A stretch of 42,301 nucleotides of DNA from NCBI GenBank assembly GCA_023667765.1, contig JAMOZS010000019.1, forward strand, positions 1 to 42,301, written 5' to 3'. Positions 1 through 7,910 of this stretch are shown here, piece after piece. The first letter of the stretch is position 1, and every line of letters starts with the position of its first letter. Below the pieces are notes generated by a model, which saw nothing but the letters and a program-made list of their open reading frames with translations, was not told the DNA's origin and did no database searches. This stretch comes from Roseburia sp. (lineage in GTDB: Bacteria > Bacillota > Clostridia > Lachnospirales > Lachnospiraceae). A program made the position numbers and the translations under genes.

Positions 1-90
1 GAGATTTTAATAACATTTTATAACAGCTAATGTTTCCCTTAAAAAGTGTCAAATCGCAATTGGGATTTGGTGGTTGGAGGACAGTCACTC

Positions 91-996
91 ATGGATTGTA
101 AAGAAGCAATCACGATATTTGAAAACGATACCCAAAAAAGTGTTGTTCAGATAGAACGCTGTAGCACTGGCATTGCGAACTATGTTTTTATTGTCTCTAC
201 TGCAACCGAAAAATTTGTTCTCAGGTGTAGTAAAGATGCGAATGCCTATAAAGATTCCGTATATTGGTTCAACAAACTGTCTGTATGTGAAATTCCGATT
301 CCCGCTGTCTTATCGCAAGGGAAATACAAAGAATATTCCTATTTGATTCTCTCCTATATTTGCGGAGATGATATTGGAAATGTCTATTACAAATTAAGTG
401 ATAGCGAAAAAAGACAGATTGCCCAAGAAGTCATTGCGATACAGCGAAAAGTAGCAAGAATCGATGTTGCAACAGATACACAGTGGACATGGACCTGCGT
501 TATAGAGGAAATACTTGACCGTGCAGAGGAACGAATAAAGCAAAACCAGTATTTTGATGCTGCTAAAATCCATATCATAAAAAATGCACAGCACGAAATA
601 CAGGAATACTTGGATATGATTCAACCAATACCATATTTGGACGATATTAGCACAAAAAACTTGCTGATTTATGAGGGCAAACTATCTGGGATAATAGATA
701 TTGATTGGATGGGGGTTGGCGATATGCTTACCTTTGTTGCAATGACAAATGTAGCAATGCTAAACATGGATTTGGATACCCAATATGTTGATTATCTATT
801 GGAGGAAATTCATCCAAATGCAATGGAATATAAAGCATTTGTATTCTACTGCCTGATTTTTTGCGTGGATTTTATGGGGGAAAGAGGTATGCAGTTCCTC
901 GATAAAATGATTCCGGTACATGAAACCATAATCAAGAGATTAAACGGCATCTTTGACATTCTTATGGATGAATGGAGCAAATGCTGTGAGCGGTAA
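91..996 (+). CDS. Aminoglycoside-phosphotransferase-fold kinase (APH/choline kinase-like)
   Basis: Predicted small-molecule phosphotransferase of the APH fold, about 301 residues, cytoplasmic, no membrane segments. The C-terminal half carries the kinase core: LDDISTKN corresponds to the HxDxxxxN catalytic loop, with aspartate and asparagine kept and histidine replaced by leucine, followed by IIDIDWMGVGD as the metal-binding DxD/DFG-like segment. The reading frame is open from a GTG at 46, but that codon has no ribosome site; the ATG at 91 has TTGGAGG ten bases upstream and is preferred. Base composition is clearly more AT-rich than the rest of the window, and the gene lies just before excisionase/integrase remnants, so it was probably carried in by an integrative element. 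The substrate cannot be read from the sequence; antibiotic resistance is possible but not shown, given the atypical catalytic loop. Confidence 0.72.
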   Translation: MDCKEAITIFENDTQKSVVQIERCSTGIANYVFIVSTATEKFVLRCSKDANAYKDSVYWFNKLSVCEIPIPAVLSQGKYKEYSYLILSYICGDDIGNVYYKLSDSEKRQIAQEVIAIQRKVARIDVATDTQWTWTCVIEEILDRAEERIKQNQYFDAAKIHIIKNAQHEIQEYLDMIQPIPYLDDISTKNLLIYEGKLSGIIDIDWMGVGDMLTFVAMTNVAMLNMDLDTQYVDYLLEEIHPNAMEYKAFVFYCLIFCVDFMGERGMQFLDKMIPVHETIIKRLNGIFDILMDEWSKCCER

Positions 997-1262
997 ATTC
1001 TAATTTGCAGAGTTGTAAAGAAAATCAAGAAATGTATAAAGATTCATGGAAATTTTGGAAAATAACAGTGGGAACATTTTTCCGAAAAGTTTGCAAATAA
1101 AACCGTTGTATCTGTAGTTGTTTGTAGAAATTATCCAATAACAAATATAGCTTCAAAATAACGTACCACCCCATGGTACAACTCCCTTAATTTCTACCAC
1201 CCCAGTCAATGGCTCAATCCTCTTTTTCATATGATTCTATAGCCATAAGGAGGTGCAATCCT
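997..1262. other. Gene-free AT-rich stretch of the decayed element
   Basis: No convincing gene on either strand. It contains an imperfect inverted repeat around 1057-1105 and a short palindrome, GTACCA...TGGTAC, near 1163-1179. The word TACCACCCCA occurs twice, about 30 bases apart. Composition matches the phosphotransferase gene, so this is read as mobile-element DNA. Confidence 0.5.
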
Positions 1263-1392
1263 ATGGCAGACAAAGCTGCGTAGGATAATCAATGAAAATG
1301 AAGATGCTGACTTCATCCTTTGGAATGAGAACAGACCGCAGATAAAGAGAAAGCAGTTCGAGGAATTTGTTGACAAATTAAATGTAATTTAG
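1263..1392 (+). pseudogene. Remnant of a Tn916-family excisionase (xis), internally deleted
   Basis: A good ribosome site (AAGGAGG) precedes ATG at 1263, but this frame stops after six codons (MADKAA). One base over, a frame from 1273 to 1392 reads KLRRIINENEDADFILW, then RPQIKRKQFEEFVDKLNVI and stop. From memory of the family, this matches the C-terminal part of Tn916-type Xis, the small winged-helix protein that directs excision (KLRRLAEEN..., IQIKRKQFEKIIDTLDAI). The N-terminal half, roughly 25 codons, is missing and the join is out of frame, so the gene is dead. An integrase start follows in the usual xis-int order. Assignment rests on remembered family sequence and should be confirmed by a protein search. 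Confidence 0.75.
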
Positions 1393-1418
1393 GCATGGTG
1401 CAAAGAGTTTTAATGCGG

Positions 1419-1464
1419 TATAATTTTTATATCGTATTAGGGCTCTTTCTTTATGAAAGGAGCC
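1419..1464 (+). promoter_or_regulatory. Promoter-like -10 and hairpin before the lost integrase
   Basis: A TATAAT box lies at 1419-1424. It is followed by a hairpin with arms GGCTCTTTC (1441-1449) and GAAAGGAGCC (1455-1464, one bulged G) that includes the AAGGAG ribosome site of the integrase start. Translation of the intact integrase may have been limited by this structure; that is inference. Confidence 0.4.
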
Positions 1465-1470
1465 GATACT

Positions 1471-1557
1471 ATGGCAGCAAAGAGAAAAAACAGCAAAGGC
1501 AGGGTTTTAAGAAAAGGGGAAGGTCAGCTTTACGCAACTTTTGCGCAAAATAAATGA
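1471..1557 (+). pseudogene. 5' stub of a Tn916-family tyrosine integrase (int)
   Basis: ATG at 1471 follows AAGGAG and opens MAAKRKNSKGRVLRKGEGQ, which resembles the remembered start of Tn916-type integrases (MSEKRRDNKGRILKTGESQ). After about 19 codons the similarity ends, and the frame runs nine more codons to TGA at 1555-1557. The catalytic domain and the element's right end are absent, so the join near 1527-1535 is a deletion boundary with the host chromosome. The word CAACTTTTGC occurs at 1535-1544 and again at 1576-1585, next to this boundary. The remnant cannot encode a recombinase. Confidence 0.72.
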
Positions 1558-1602
1558 AAAAATATGAGGTTTTAACAACTTTTGCAAAGATATTAAATTC
1601 CC

Positions 1603-1628
1603 CAATTCTTACAAAAATGTAAGAATTG
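1603..1628. promoter_or_regulatory. Bce-type operator: perfect palindrome before the ABC transporter
   Basis: Arms CAATTCTTACA (1603-1613) and TGTAAGAATTG (1618-1628) are perfect inverted repeats separated by AAAA. The core TTACA-N4-TGTAA matches the known binding motif of BceR-like response regulators (TNACA-N4-TGTAA), which drive antimicrobial-peptide-responsive ABC transporters. A second, weaker half site, TGTAA, lies at 1639-1643, exactly 21 bases (two helical turns) downstream of the first TGTAA. The site sits about 50 bases before the -10 box of a BceAB-type pair. Confidence 0.7.
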
Positions 1629-1676
1629 TTGTCGAAACTGTAAGGTAATTCGAGGGAAATCTCTTTTTTTCCGGAG

Positions 1677-1703
1677 TATAATAGCGTCAGAAAAAACAGG
1701 AGG
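1677..1703 (+). promoter_or_regulatory. Promoter -10 and ribosome site of the Bce-type transporter operon
   Basis: TATAAT lies at 1677-1682 and no good -35 is seen 16-18 bases upstream, as expected for an activator-dependent promoter. AGGAGG at 1698-1703 serves ATG 1714; the ATG at 1707 is in another frame. Confidence 0.6.
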
Positions 1704-1713
1704 TACATGGTTT

Positions 1714-2478
1714 ATGAGCTTACTTACGGTTTCACAACTAAAAAAAGTATATACCACCCGTTTTGGCGGGAATAAGGTGGAGGCGCTGAGGAATGTGAAC
1801 TTCAGTGTGGAGGACGGCGAATATGTGGCGATTATGGGAGAGTCCGGGTCAGGTAAGACCACGCTCCTCAATATTCTGGCGGCGCTGGACAAGCCAACCT
1901 CCGGCACGGTAGTGCTGGAGACCAGGGAGTTGTCGGGAATTAAGGAGAGCCAGATGGCAGCCTTCAGAAGGGATAATCTGGGTTTTGTATTTCAGGATTT
2001 TAATCTGCTGGATACCTTTACCATAGAGGATAATATTTATCTGCCGCTGGTACTGGCCGGCAATACTTATCGGATGATGCATGAAAGGCTGAAGCCCATT
2101 GCGGCAAAGCTTGGAATCAGCAGTATTTTGAAAAAGTATCCTTATGAGGTTTCGGGAGGTCAAAAGCAGCGGGCAGCGGTGGCCCGCGCATTGATTACCA
2201 ATCCCAGGCTGATATTGGCGGACGAGCCCACGGGGGCGCTGGATTCCAGGGCTACGGATGATTTGCTTCGCCTCTTTGCCCAGATTAATGAAACCGGCCA
2301 GACTATTCTGATGGTGACCCATTCCGTGAAGGCGGCAAGTCATGCGGGACGTGTGTTGTTTATCAAGGACGGCGAGGTCTTTCATCAGATTTATCGGGGA
2401 GAGTGTACCAATGAGCAGTTATACCAGAAAATTTCCGATACGCTGACGATATTGCAGACGGGGGGTGAGGAAAAATGA
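1714..2478 (+). CDS. BceA-type ABC transporter ATP-binding protein
   Basis: ATPase subunit (254 residues) of a peptide-resistance/lipid-interacting ABC transporter of the MacB/Bce class. Visible motifs in order: Walker A GESGSGKTT near residue 43, Q-loop FVFQDFNLL, signature VSGGQKQR, Walker B LILADEPTGALD and the H-switch in MVTHS. Length is typical. It overlaps the permease gene by four bases (ATGA), indicating translational coupling. In Bacillota such pairs remove bacitracin-like or lantibiotic antimicrobials from the membrane and also signal to a BceRS two-component system. Here no such system is adjacent, although the upstream palindrome fits a BceR-type site. Substrate is not determinable from sequence. 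Confidence 0.9.
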   Translation: MSLLTVSQLKKVYTTRFGGNKVEALRNVNFSVEDGEYVAIMGESGSGKTTLLNILAALDKPTSGTVVLETRELSGIKESQMAAFRRDNLGFVFQDFNLLDTFTIEDNIYLPLVLAGNTYRMMHERLKPIAAKLGISSILKKYPYEVSGGQKQRAAVARALITNPRLILADEPTGALDSRATDDLLRLFAQINETGQTILMVTHSVKAASHAGRVLFIKDGEVFHQIYRGECTNEQLYQKISDTLTILQTGGEEK

Positions 2479-4520
2479 GAGCAGGATGGATGTTTCCCCG
2501 CCTTGCCTTTACCGGTATCAGGAAGAATAAGCGTCTGTATTATCCTTATATCCTTGCCTGTATGGGGATGGTCATGATGTTTTACATTTTTTCTTCCTTA
2601 TCCTATTGCAGCCTGTTTGATTATATAAGGGGAGGGGGTATTGCGGCCTATACCCTGAGCCTGGGGAAGTGGGTAATCGGTATTTTTTCATTGATTTTTC
2701 TGTTTTATATTCACTCCTTTCTGCTTCGCCGCAGGAATAAGGAATTTGGTCTGTATCATATTTTGGGAATGGATAAAAAGAATCTGGCAAAGGTAATGGC
2801 AATTGAGTGTCTGCTCGTCTCGGCGCTGGGGCTTTTGGGAGGGCTGATGCTGGGTATTGCTTTCTCTAAGCTGGCGGAAATCGGGTTCCTGAATGCTATT
2901 GGCGCAGAGTTGGATTATTCCTTCCGGATTCCGGTGCAGGCAGTTGTATCTACCGTTGAAGTATTTGGCGTCATTTTTTGTCTGTTGTTTCTGAATGCTC
3001 TGTGGAAGATATATCGTTCCAGCGCGCTGGAGCTTCTGCGCAGCGAAAATGTGGGAGAGAAGCCCCCGAAGGCCAACTGGCTGATAGCGGCGCTGGGCTT
3101 TGCGGTATTGGGAAGCGCTTATTATATGGCGATATCTGTTGAGAATCCTCTTGCAGCGCTGGAAATATTTTTTGTGGCGGTGGTGATGGTGGTTTTAGCT
3201 ACCTATATGCTGTTTGTGGCAGGCTCGGTGGTCATATGCCGGATTTTGCAGAACAGGAAAAGCTTTTATTATCGGAAGAATCATTTTGTGTCGGTATCCT
3301 CCATGGTATACCGGATGAAGCGAAATGGCGCCGGGCTTGCTTCTATCTGTATTCTCAGTACCATGGTGTTAGTGATGGTATCCGCTACCACCAGTCTCTT
3401 TCTGGGCGCTGAGGAATCTATCCGAACCAGATATCCCAGAGAGATTATAGCGGAATTTACCCTGGACTCTTTAGAGGCGGCCTATAGTCCGAAGCTTGAT
3501 AAAATCCGGGAGGCGGCGAACCGGGTGAGAGAGCAGGAGCAGGTTAGCGGGGAAGGAACGCTGGACTATTTCTATGCTGTCACTTTCGGGATGCTGCAGG
3601 GAGAAAAGCTGGATACAAATGTGCAGTATTATGGCGGTACGGGTTCCGGTGGCACGATATGTATGGTTTTCCTTCTGCCACTGGAGGAATATAATCGTCT
3701 TGCCGGACAGGAATGTACGCTTGGGGAAAACGAAGCGTTTATCTTTTCCGTTCGCATGGATTATCAGGGAAAGGCCATACAGATAGGCGATTGTCCCCGG
3801 CTTGAGAGAAAGGAGGCCGTTGCGGGCATTCCCCTGGGAGGAGGGGAGGCGGCGATGATGACGTTCCCGTCTCTGTATGTGGTGGTAGAGGATATGGAGA
3901 GCTATATTGCGCCTTTATGCGGACTTGCGGATTACAGGGGAGAACCGCTGCTGCTTTATCGATGGCTTTATGGATTCGATGTATCGGGAGAGGACGAGCG
4001 GCAAATCAGGGTGAAGGAACAGCTTGTGCAGGAGCTCGCACAAGTGTTTCAGGAGGACGACTGCGGTATTGTCAGGGGCAGTTACAGCTCCGTCGCTGAA
4101 GAAAGGTCAGGATTTTATGAGATTTACGGCGGCCTGTTCTTCCTGGGGATTATGTTAAGTCTGTTGTTTATCGTTGCTACAGTAATCATTATTTACTATA
4201 AACAGGTCTGTGAGGGGTATGAGGACCAGTCCCGGTTCGAGATAATGCAGAAAGTTGGCATGACCAGGCAGGATATCAGAAAAAGTATTAATTCCCAGGT
4301 GCTCATTGTATTTTTTTCGCCCCTGCTGATGGCCGGAATGCACCTTTGCTTTGCCTATCCGCTGATATGGAAAATATTACAGATGTTTAGCATACAGAAT
4401 CTGTCCTTTGTCCTTTTTGTGACGGTCATCGTATATCTGATAGTTGCGCTGTTATATATGACGGTGTACCGTGTAACCTCTAATGCCTATTACGCTATCG
4501 TCAGCGATGGCCGGGACTGA
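2475..4520 (+). CDS. BceB-type ABC transporter permease (FtsX-like)
   Basis: Membrane subunit of 681 residues with the Bce layout: about seven hydrophobic segments in residues 18-310, a large extracytoplasmic domain (about 310-545), then three more segments (about 549-665), giving ten in all. Two FtsX-type regions are recognisable, around residues 60-180 and 550-670. The large outer domain between segments seven and eight separates the Bce class from plain lipoprotein or efflux permeases, and in that class it takes part in peptide sensing with the partner kinase. It is coupled to the ATPase by a four-base overlap. Base composition is like the downstream genes, so the operon belongs to the host side of the element junction. 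Confidence 0.88.
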   Translation: MRAGWMFPRLAFTGIRKNKRLYYPYILACMGMVMMFYIFSSLSYCSLFDYIRGGGIAAYTLSLGKWVIGIFSLIFLFYIHSFLLRRRNKEFGLYHILGMDKKNLAKVMAIECLLVSALGLLGGLMLGIAFSKLAEIGFLNAIGAELDYSFRIPVQAVVSTVEVFGVIFCLLFLNALWKIYRSSALELLRSENVGEKPPKANWLIAALGFAVLGSAYYMAISVENPLAALEIFFVAVVMVVLATYMLFVAGSVVICRILQNRKSFYYRKNHFVSVSSMVYRMKRNGAGLASICILSTMVLVMVSATTSLFLGAEESIRTRYPREIIAEFTLDSLEAAYSPKLDKIREAANRVREQEQVSGEGTLDYFYAVTFGMLQGEKLDTNVQYYGGTGSGGTICMVFLLPLEEYNRLAGQECTLGENEAFIFSVRMDYQGKAIQIGDCPRLERKEAVAGIPLGGGEAAMMTFPSLYVVVEDMESYIAPLCGLADYRGEPLLLYRWLYGFDVSGEDERQIRVKEQLVQELAQVFQEDDCGIVRGSYSSVAEERSGFYEIYGGLFFLGIMLSLLFIVATVIIIYYKQVCEGYEDQSRFEIMQKVGMTRQDIRKSINSQVLIVFFSPLLMAGMHLCFAYPLIWKILQMFSIQNLSFVLFVTVIVYLIVALLYMTVYRVTSNAYYAIVSDGRD

Positions 4521-4570
4521 TTAGGGTGTGGGCTGAGCTGTATACGGCAGGGAGGTGTTTGCGGATTCTT

Positions 4571-4645
4571 TTTACATAAAATTTACGTTGGATGGTTATA
4601 GATTTTGCTTAGGGAAGCTATGATGCTATTAACAGAAGATTTTGT
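4571..4645 (+). promoter_or_regulatory. PHO-box-like direct repeats before the Na/Pi cotransporter
   Basis: TTTACA (4571-4576) and TTTACG (4582-4587) repeat at an 11-base period, and TTAACA (4629-4634) with TTTTGT (4640-4645) repeats the same spacing. This resembles the TTAACA-type direct repeats with five-base spacers bound by PhoP of Bacillus. Possible -10 elements are TTATAG (4596-4601) and TATGAT (4619-4624). The downstream gene is a phosphate transporter and a PhoB-like regulator follows, so phosphate control is plausible; the match is by eye only. Confidence 0.45.
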
Positions 4646-4661
4646 GTAAAGGGAGACATAG

Positions 4662-5777
4662 ATGGATTTTTTTGGTTTGTTGACAATGATAGGAGGGCTT
4701 GCTCTGTTTTTATACGGCATGAGTCTTATGAGCGACGGCCTGTCCCAGATGTCCGGGGGCAGGCTGGAGCGAATACTGGAAAGACTTACGAATACTCCGT
4801 TAAAAGCGGTGGCGGCGGGAGCGGGGGTGACGGCGGTCATTCAATCTTCCTCGGCTACTACCGTTATGGTGGTGGGCTTTGTAAATTCCGGTATCATGAA
4901 GCTGAGTCAGGCGGTGGGAGTGATTATGGGAGCTAATATCGGCACGACAATTACTTCCTGGATTCTGGCGGCCGCGGGGATAGACAGCTCCTCTTTTTTT
5001 GTGCGTCTTATGAAGCCTACTTCCTTTTCTCCCATTCTTGCCATCTTTGGAGTGGGGATTATGATGTTTTCCCAAAAAGAAAAATTAAAAGAGCTGGCTG
5101 CCATACTGGTAGGCTTTGCCATACTGCTGTTTGGGATGGACACCATGAGCGGCGCAGTAAAGCCTTTGGCCGACATGCCCGGATTTACCGGGATGCTTAC
5201 CCGATTTTCCCATCCGCTTCTGGGGATGCTGGCCGGCCTGATTTTAACGGCGGTTATTCAGTCCTCCTCCGCATCAGTGGGAATTCTGCAGGCGCTCTGC
5301 ACTACCGGGGTTGTGAGTCTTGGGGCGGCAATCCCTATTATCATGGGACAGAATATCGGCACCTGCGTCACGGCTATGCTCTCGGCCATAGGAGCGTCAA
5401 AGAATGCCAAAGGGGCGGCCCTGGTGCATTTGTATTTCAATGTTATCGGTACCTTTGTGTTTATGGTGGTCTTTTATGGCATCCATGCTTTTCGTCCCTT
5501 TGGCTTTTTGGGCAATGCGGCGAGCGGATTTGATATTGCCATGATACACAGTATCTTTAACGTGGGAGCCACGTTTCTGATGCTTCCGTTTTCCGGACTT
5601 TTGGTGAGACTTGCCTGTCTCACCATTCGGGTGGAGGACAAGTCCCTGAATCTTTTGAAGGTGTGTTTTTTGGATGGGCCCTCCTATGCGATGGAACAGG
5701 AATCCGGTGTAGAAGATGCTTCCCTGCTTATCCGGGGAAGGCCGGGCGAAAGGAGAACAGGGAACAGGGGCTTGTAA
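4662..5777 (+). CDS. Na/Pi cotransporter family protein, PhoU-less form
   Basis: Sodium-dependent phosphate transporter-like inner-membrane protein of 371 residues. It has two inverted Na/Pi-cotransporter repeats: the first around residues 10-150 with QSSSATT and MGANIGTT, the second around 165-320 with QSSSASV and MGQNIGTC. These QSSS motifs mark the family. ATG 4662 follows GGGAG. Family members in Clostridia commonly run to about 540-590 residues with a C-terminal PhoU-like helical domain. Here the match stops near SYAMEQ (about residue 345) and a short Arg/Gly-rich tail follows. Neither alternative frame of the next 90 bases restores a PhoU-like sequence, so the domain seems deleted rather than frameshifted. 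It is probably co-regulated with the sensor pair behind it. Confidence 0.87.
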   Translation: MDFFGLLTMIGGLALFLYGMSLMSDGLSQMSGGRLERILERLTNTPLKAVAAGAGVTAVIQSSSATTVMVVGFVNSGIMKLSQAVGVIMGANIGTTITSWILAAAGIDSSSFFVRLMKPTSFSPILAIFGVGIMMFSQKEKLKELAAILVGFAILLFGMDTMSGAVKPLADMPGFTGMLTRFSHPLLGMLAGLILTAVIQSSSASVGILQALCTTGVVSLGAAIPIIMGQNIGTCVTAMLSAIGASKNAKGAALVHLYFNVIGTFVFMVVFYGIHAFRPFGFLGNAASGFDIAMIHSIFNVGATFLMLPFSGLLVRLACLTIRVEDKSLNLLKVCFLDGPSYAMEQESGVEDASLLIRGRPGERRTGNRGL

Positions 5778-5875
5778 AATGCTGTCGAATGCTTTAAAGT
5801 GGTATTCAGGAATCGTAAAACGGCGCAGGATGTGAAAGATAGGACGGGAGGTGCTTCCCGGGAACGGAGTGACAT

Positions 5876-6559
5876 ATGGCCTTGATTTATGTGATAGAGG
5901 ATGATAGGAGCATACAGGAGATAGAAACCTTTGCACTACTCAATGTGGGTTACCGAGTGGAGGGCTTCGACTGTGCCCGGGATTTTTACGCAGCCTTGGA
6001 GAGGGAACTGCCGGAGCTGATTGTGCTGGATATTATGCTTCCGGATGAGGATGGTCTGTCGATTGTAAAGAAGCTCCGGGAGGATGAGAATACATGGCAG
6101 ATTCCGGTGATTATGGTATCGGCAAAGTCTACGGAGCTGGATAAGGTAAAGGGCCTGGATATGGGAGCAGATGACTATCTGACGAAGCCCTTTGGGGTCA
6201 TGGAGCTGATTTCCCGCGTGAAGGCGCTGCTGCGCCGGATTCATAAGCCTGAGGAGGCGTCGAATGTGCTTTGCATAGGCTGTGTTATGCTGGATAAGGT
6301 AAGGCATGCCGTCTATGTGCAGGAGGAGGCCTGCGAGCTCACCTATAAGGAGTATGAGCTGTTAAAGCTTCTCATGGAGAATGCCGGAATTGTGATGGCC
6401 CGGGAGGTGATTCTGGACTGTATCTGGGGGATAGATTATCAGGGGGAGTCCCGTACGCTGGATATGCATATCAAGACGCTTCGGCAGAAACTAAAGAGCG
6501 GCGGGGCGCTGATAAAGACGGTGCGCAATGTGGGTTATGTTATGAATTACGAAGCATAG
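5876..6559 (+). CDS. OmpR/PhoB-family response regulator
   Basis: Transcription factor of 227 residues with an N-terminal receiver domain (about 2-118) and a C-terminal winged-helix DNA-binding domain (about 128-225). Receiver residues are complete: acidic pair D9/D10, phospho-acceptor D52 in VLDIMLPDEDG, S82 and K104 in YLTKPF. The effector domain shows the ELTYKEYELLKLLMEN and VRNVGY signatures of the OmpR class. The start at ATG 5876 has only a modest GGAG upstream. The partner kinase begins 34 bases after its stop, and the Na/Pi cotransporter lies 98 bases before it, which suggests control of phosphate uptake. Confidence 0.93.
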   Translation: MALIYVIEDDRSIQEIETFALLNVGYRVEGFDCARDFYAALERELPELIVLDIMLPDEDGLSIVKKLREDENTWQIPVIMVSAKSTELDKVKGLDMGADDYLTKPFGVMELISRVKALLRRIHKPEEASNVLCIGCVMLDKVRHAVYVQEEACELTYKEYELLKLLMENAGIVMAREVILDCIWGIDYQGESRTLDMHIKTLRQKLKSGGALIKTVRNVGYVMNYEA

Positions 6560-6592
6560 GGTAGAGCATAAGAGGAAACGCGGGGTTAAGCT

Positions 6593-7852
6593 GTGGAAAA
6601 ACGTATTAATAAGATGCTGGTGGCAATCGTGACGCTGGCGATTGTGTTCACGATGCTTTTGATTACAGGGGTTTATTACACACTCTTTCATAATCAGGTC
6701 ATGGAAGATTTGCAGGCCTATGCGCTGTTGCTGAAGGAGATGGAGGTGGCCGACCATGCGCAGAGTCTTGGAAAGGAATTGGAAAGGAGTGGGGTGCGCC
6801 TTACGCTGTTAGATGAGACCGGCCGTGTAATTTATGACAACGAAGCCGACTTTGAGGGCAGGGAGAGGCACAGTAGCTTTGATTATACATTGCGTCTGGA
6901 CACGGGTGTTGCGATGCGCATATCCAAGGATGCAGGAGGTATCTACAGCATATTACAGCAGGCGCTTCCCAGTCTGATTATTGTGTTTCTGCTGTTGGTG
7001 CTGGTCTGCTTCAGCTTTGCCAGAATTTTGACGAGGAAGCTGCTGCGACCCATTGAATACCTTGTAGATCATATGGATAACTATGATGAGAGTCATGCGA
7101 CGGATTATGAAGAGCTGAAGCCCTTTATCGAAACCATCTACAGGCAGCATCAGGATATTATGAAAAATGCTCTGGCGCGGCAGGAGTTCACCGCCAATGT
7201 ATCTCATGAGTTAAAGACGCCGCTGACAGCCATATCCGGTTACGCGGAGCTGATTGAAACTGGCATGGCCTCACAGGAGGACGTCATGCATTTCGCCCAT
7301 GGGATTCACAGCAGCGCCAATCGCCTGTTGGCATTGATTAATGACATTATTCGTCTGTCCGAGCTTGACAGCTCCGATGAGAAGCTGCCGGTGGAGCAGA
7401 TGGATTTGTATGCATTGGCCGGGGAGTGTGTGAATATGCTTGCTGTGAGCGCCGAAAAGCATCAGGTTACCATAAGCCTTGCGGGGAGCGCAAGCCTGCT
7501 TATGGCGAATCGCCAGATGATGGAAGAACTGCTGTTTAATCTCTGTGACAATGGGATTCGCTATAATAATCCCGGCGGGAGCGTGAGGGTATCGGTTTAT
7601 CAGAGGCAGCAGGAGACAGTGCTGGAGGTGGAGGATACCGGTATCGGCATACCAAGGGAGCACAGGGAGCGGATTTTTGAGAGGTTTTACCGGGTGGATA
7701 AGAGCCGGTCCAAATCCACGGGCGGCACAGGCTTGGGACTGGCCATTGTAAAGCATATCGTAGCCCGGCACGGAGCGCAGATAGAGCTGAAAAGCGAGGT
7801 AAATAAGGGAACGCTGATCAGGGTGGTATTCTCATCCCTCACAGGGCAATAA
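6593..7852 (+). CDS. PhoR-like sensor histidine kinase
   Basis: Membrane histidine kinase of 419 residues, GTG start. Two membrane segments (about 9-31 and 123-146) bracket an extracytoplasmic region of about 90 residues. The cytoplasmic part has the phospho-acceptor H205 in NVSHELKTPLT, the N box LLFNLCDNGIRYNN, G1 DTGIGIP, the F box FERFYRVDKSRS and G2 GGTGLGLAI. A classic HAMP domain is not obvious; the linker at 147-190 is short. The layout and neighbours fit the PhoR group that pairs with PhoB/PhoP regulators. The stimulus is not shown by the sequence; phosphate limitation is inferred from the transporter. Confidence 0.92.
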   Translation: MEKRINKMLVAIVTLAIVFTMLLITGVYYTLFHNQVMEDLQAYALLLKEMEVADHAQSLGKELERSGVRLTLLDETGRVIYDNEADFEGRERHSSFDYTLRLDTGVAMRISKDAGGIYSILQQALPSLIIVFLLLVLVCFSFARILTRKLLRPIEYLVDHMDNYDESHATDYEELKPFIETIYRQHQDIMKNALARQEFTANVSHELKTPLTAISGYAELIETGMASQEDVMHFAHGIHSSANRLLALINDIIRLSELDSSDEKLPVEQMDLYALAGECVNMLAVSAEKHQVTISLAGSASLLMANRQMMEELLFNLCDNGIRYNNPGGSVRVSVYQRQQETVLEVEDTGIGIPREHRERIFERFYRVDKSRSKSTGGTGLGLAIVKHIVARHGAQIELKSEVNKGTLIRVVFSSLTGQ

Positions 7853-7910
7853 TTGAGTAAAAGAAAGCATATTTTAGGGAGCATTTTCCGCCAAAATACT
7901 ATATGATAAA

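Noticed and set aside
46-90. GTG start at 46 for the phosphotransferase gene
   Set aside because: No ribosome site precedes it; ATG 91 has TTGGAGG at a normal distance.
1153-1230. A 25-residue minus-strand frame starting MKKRIEPLTGVVEIKGV
   Set aside because: It reads like protein, but it has no ribosome site and no recognised family; it could be part of the decayed element.
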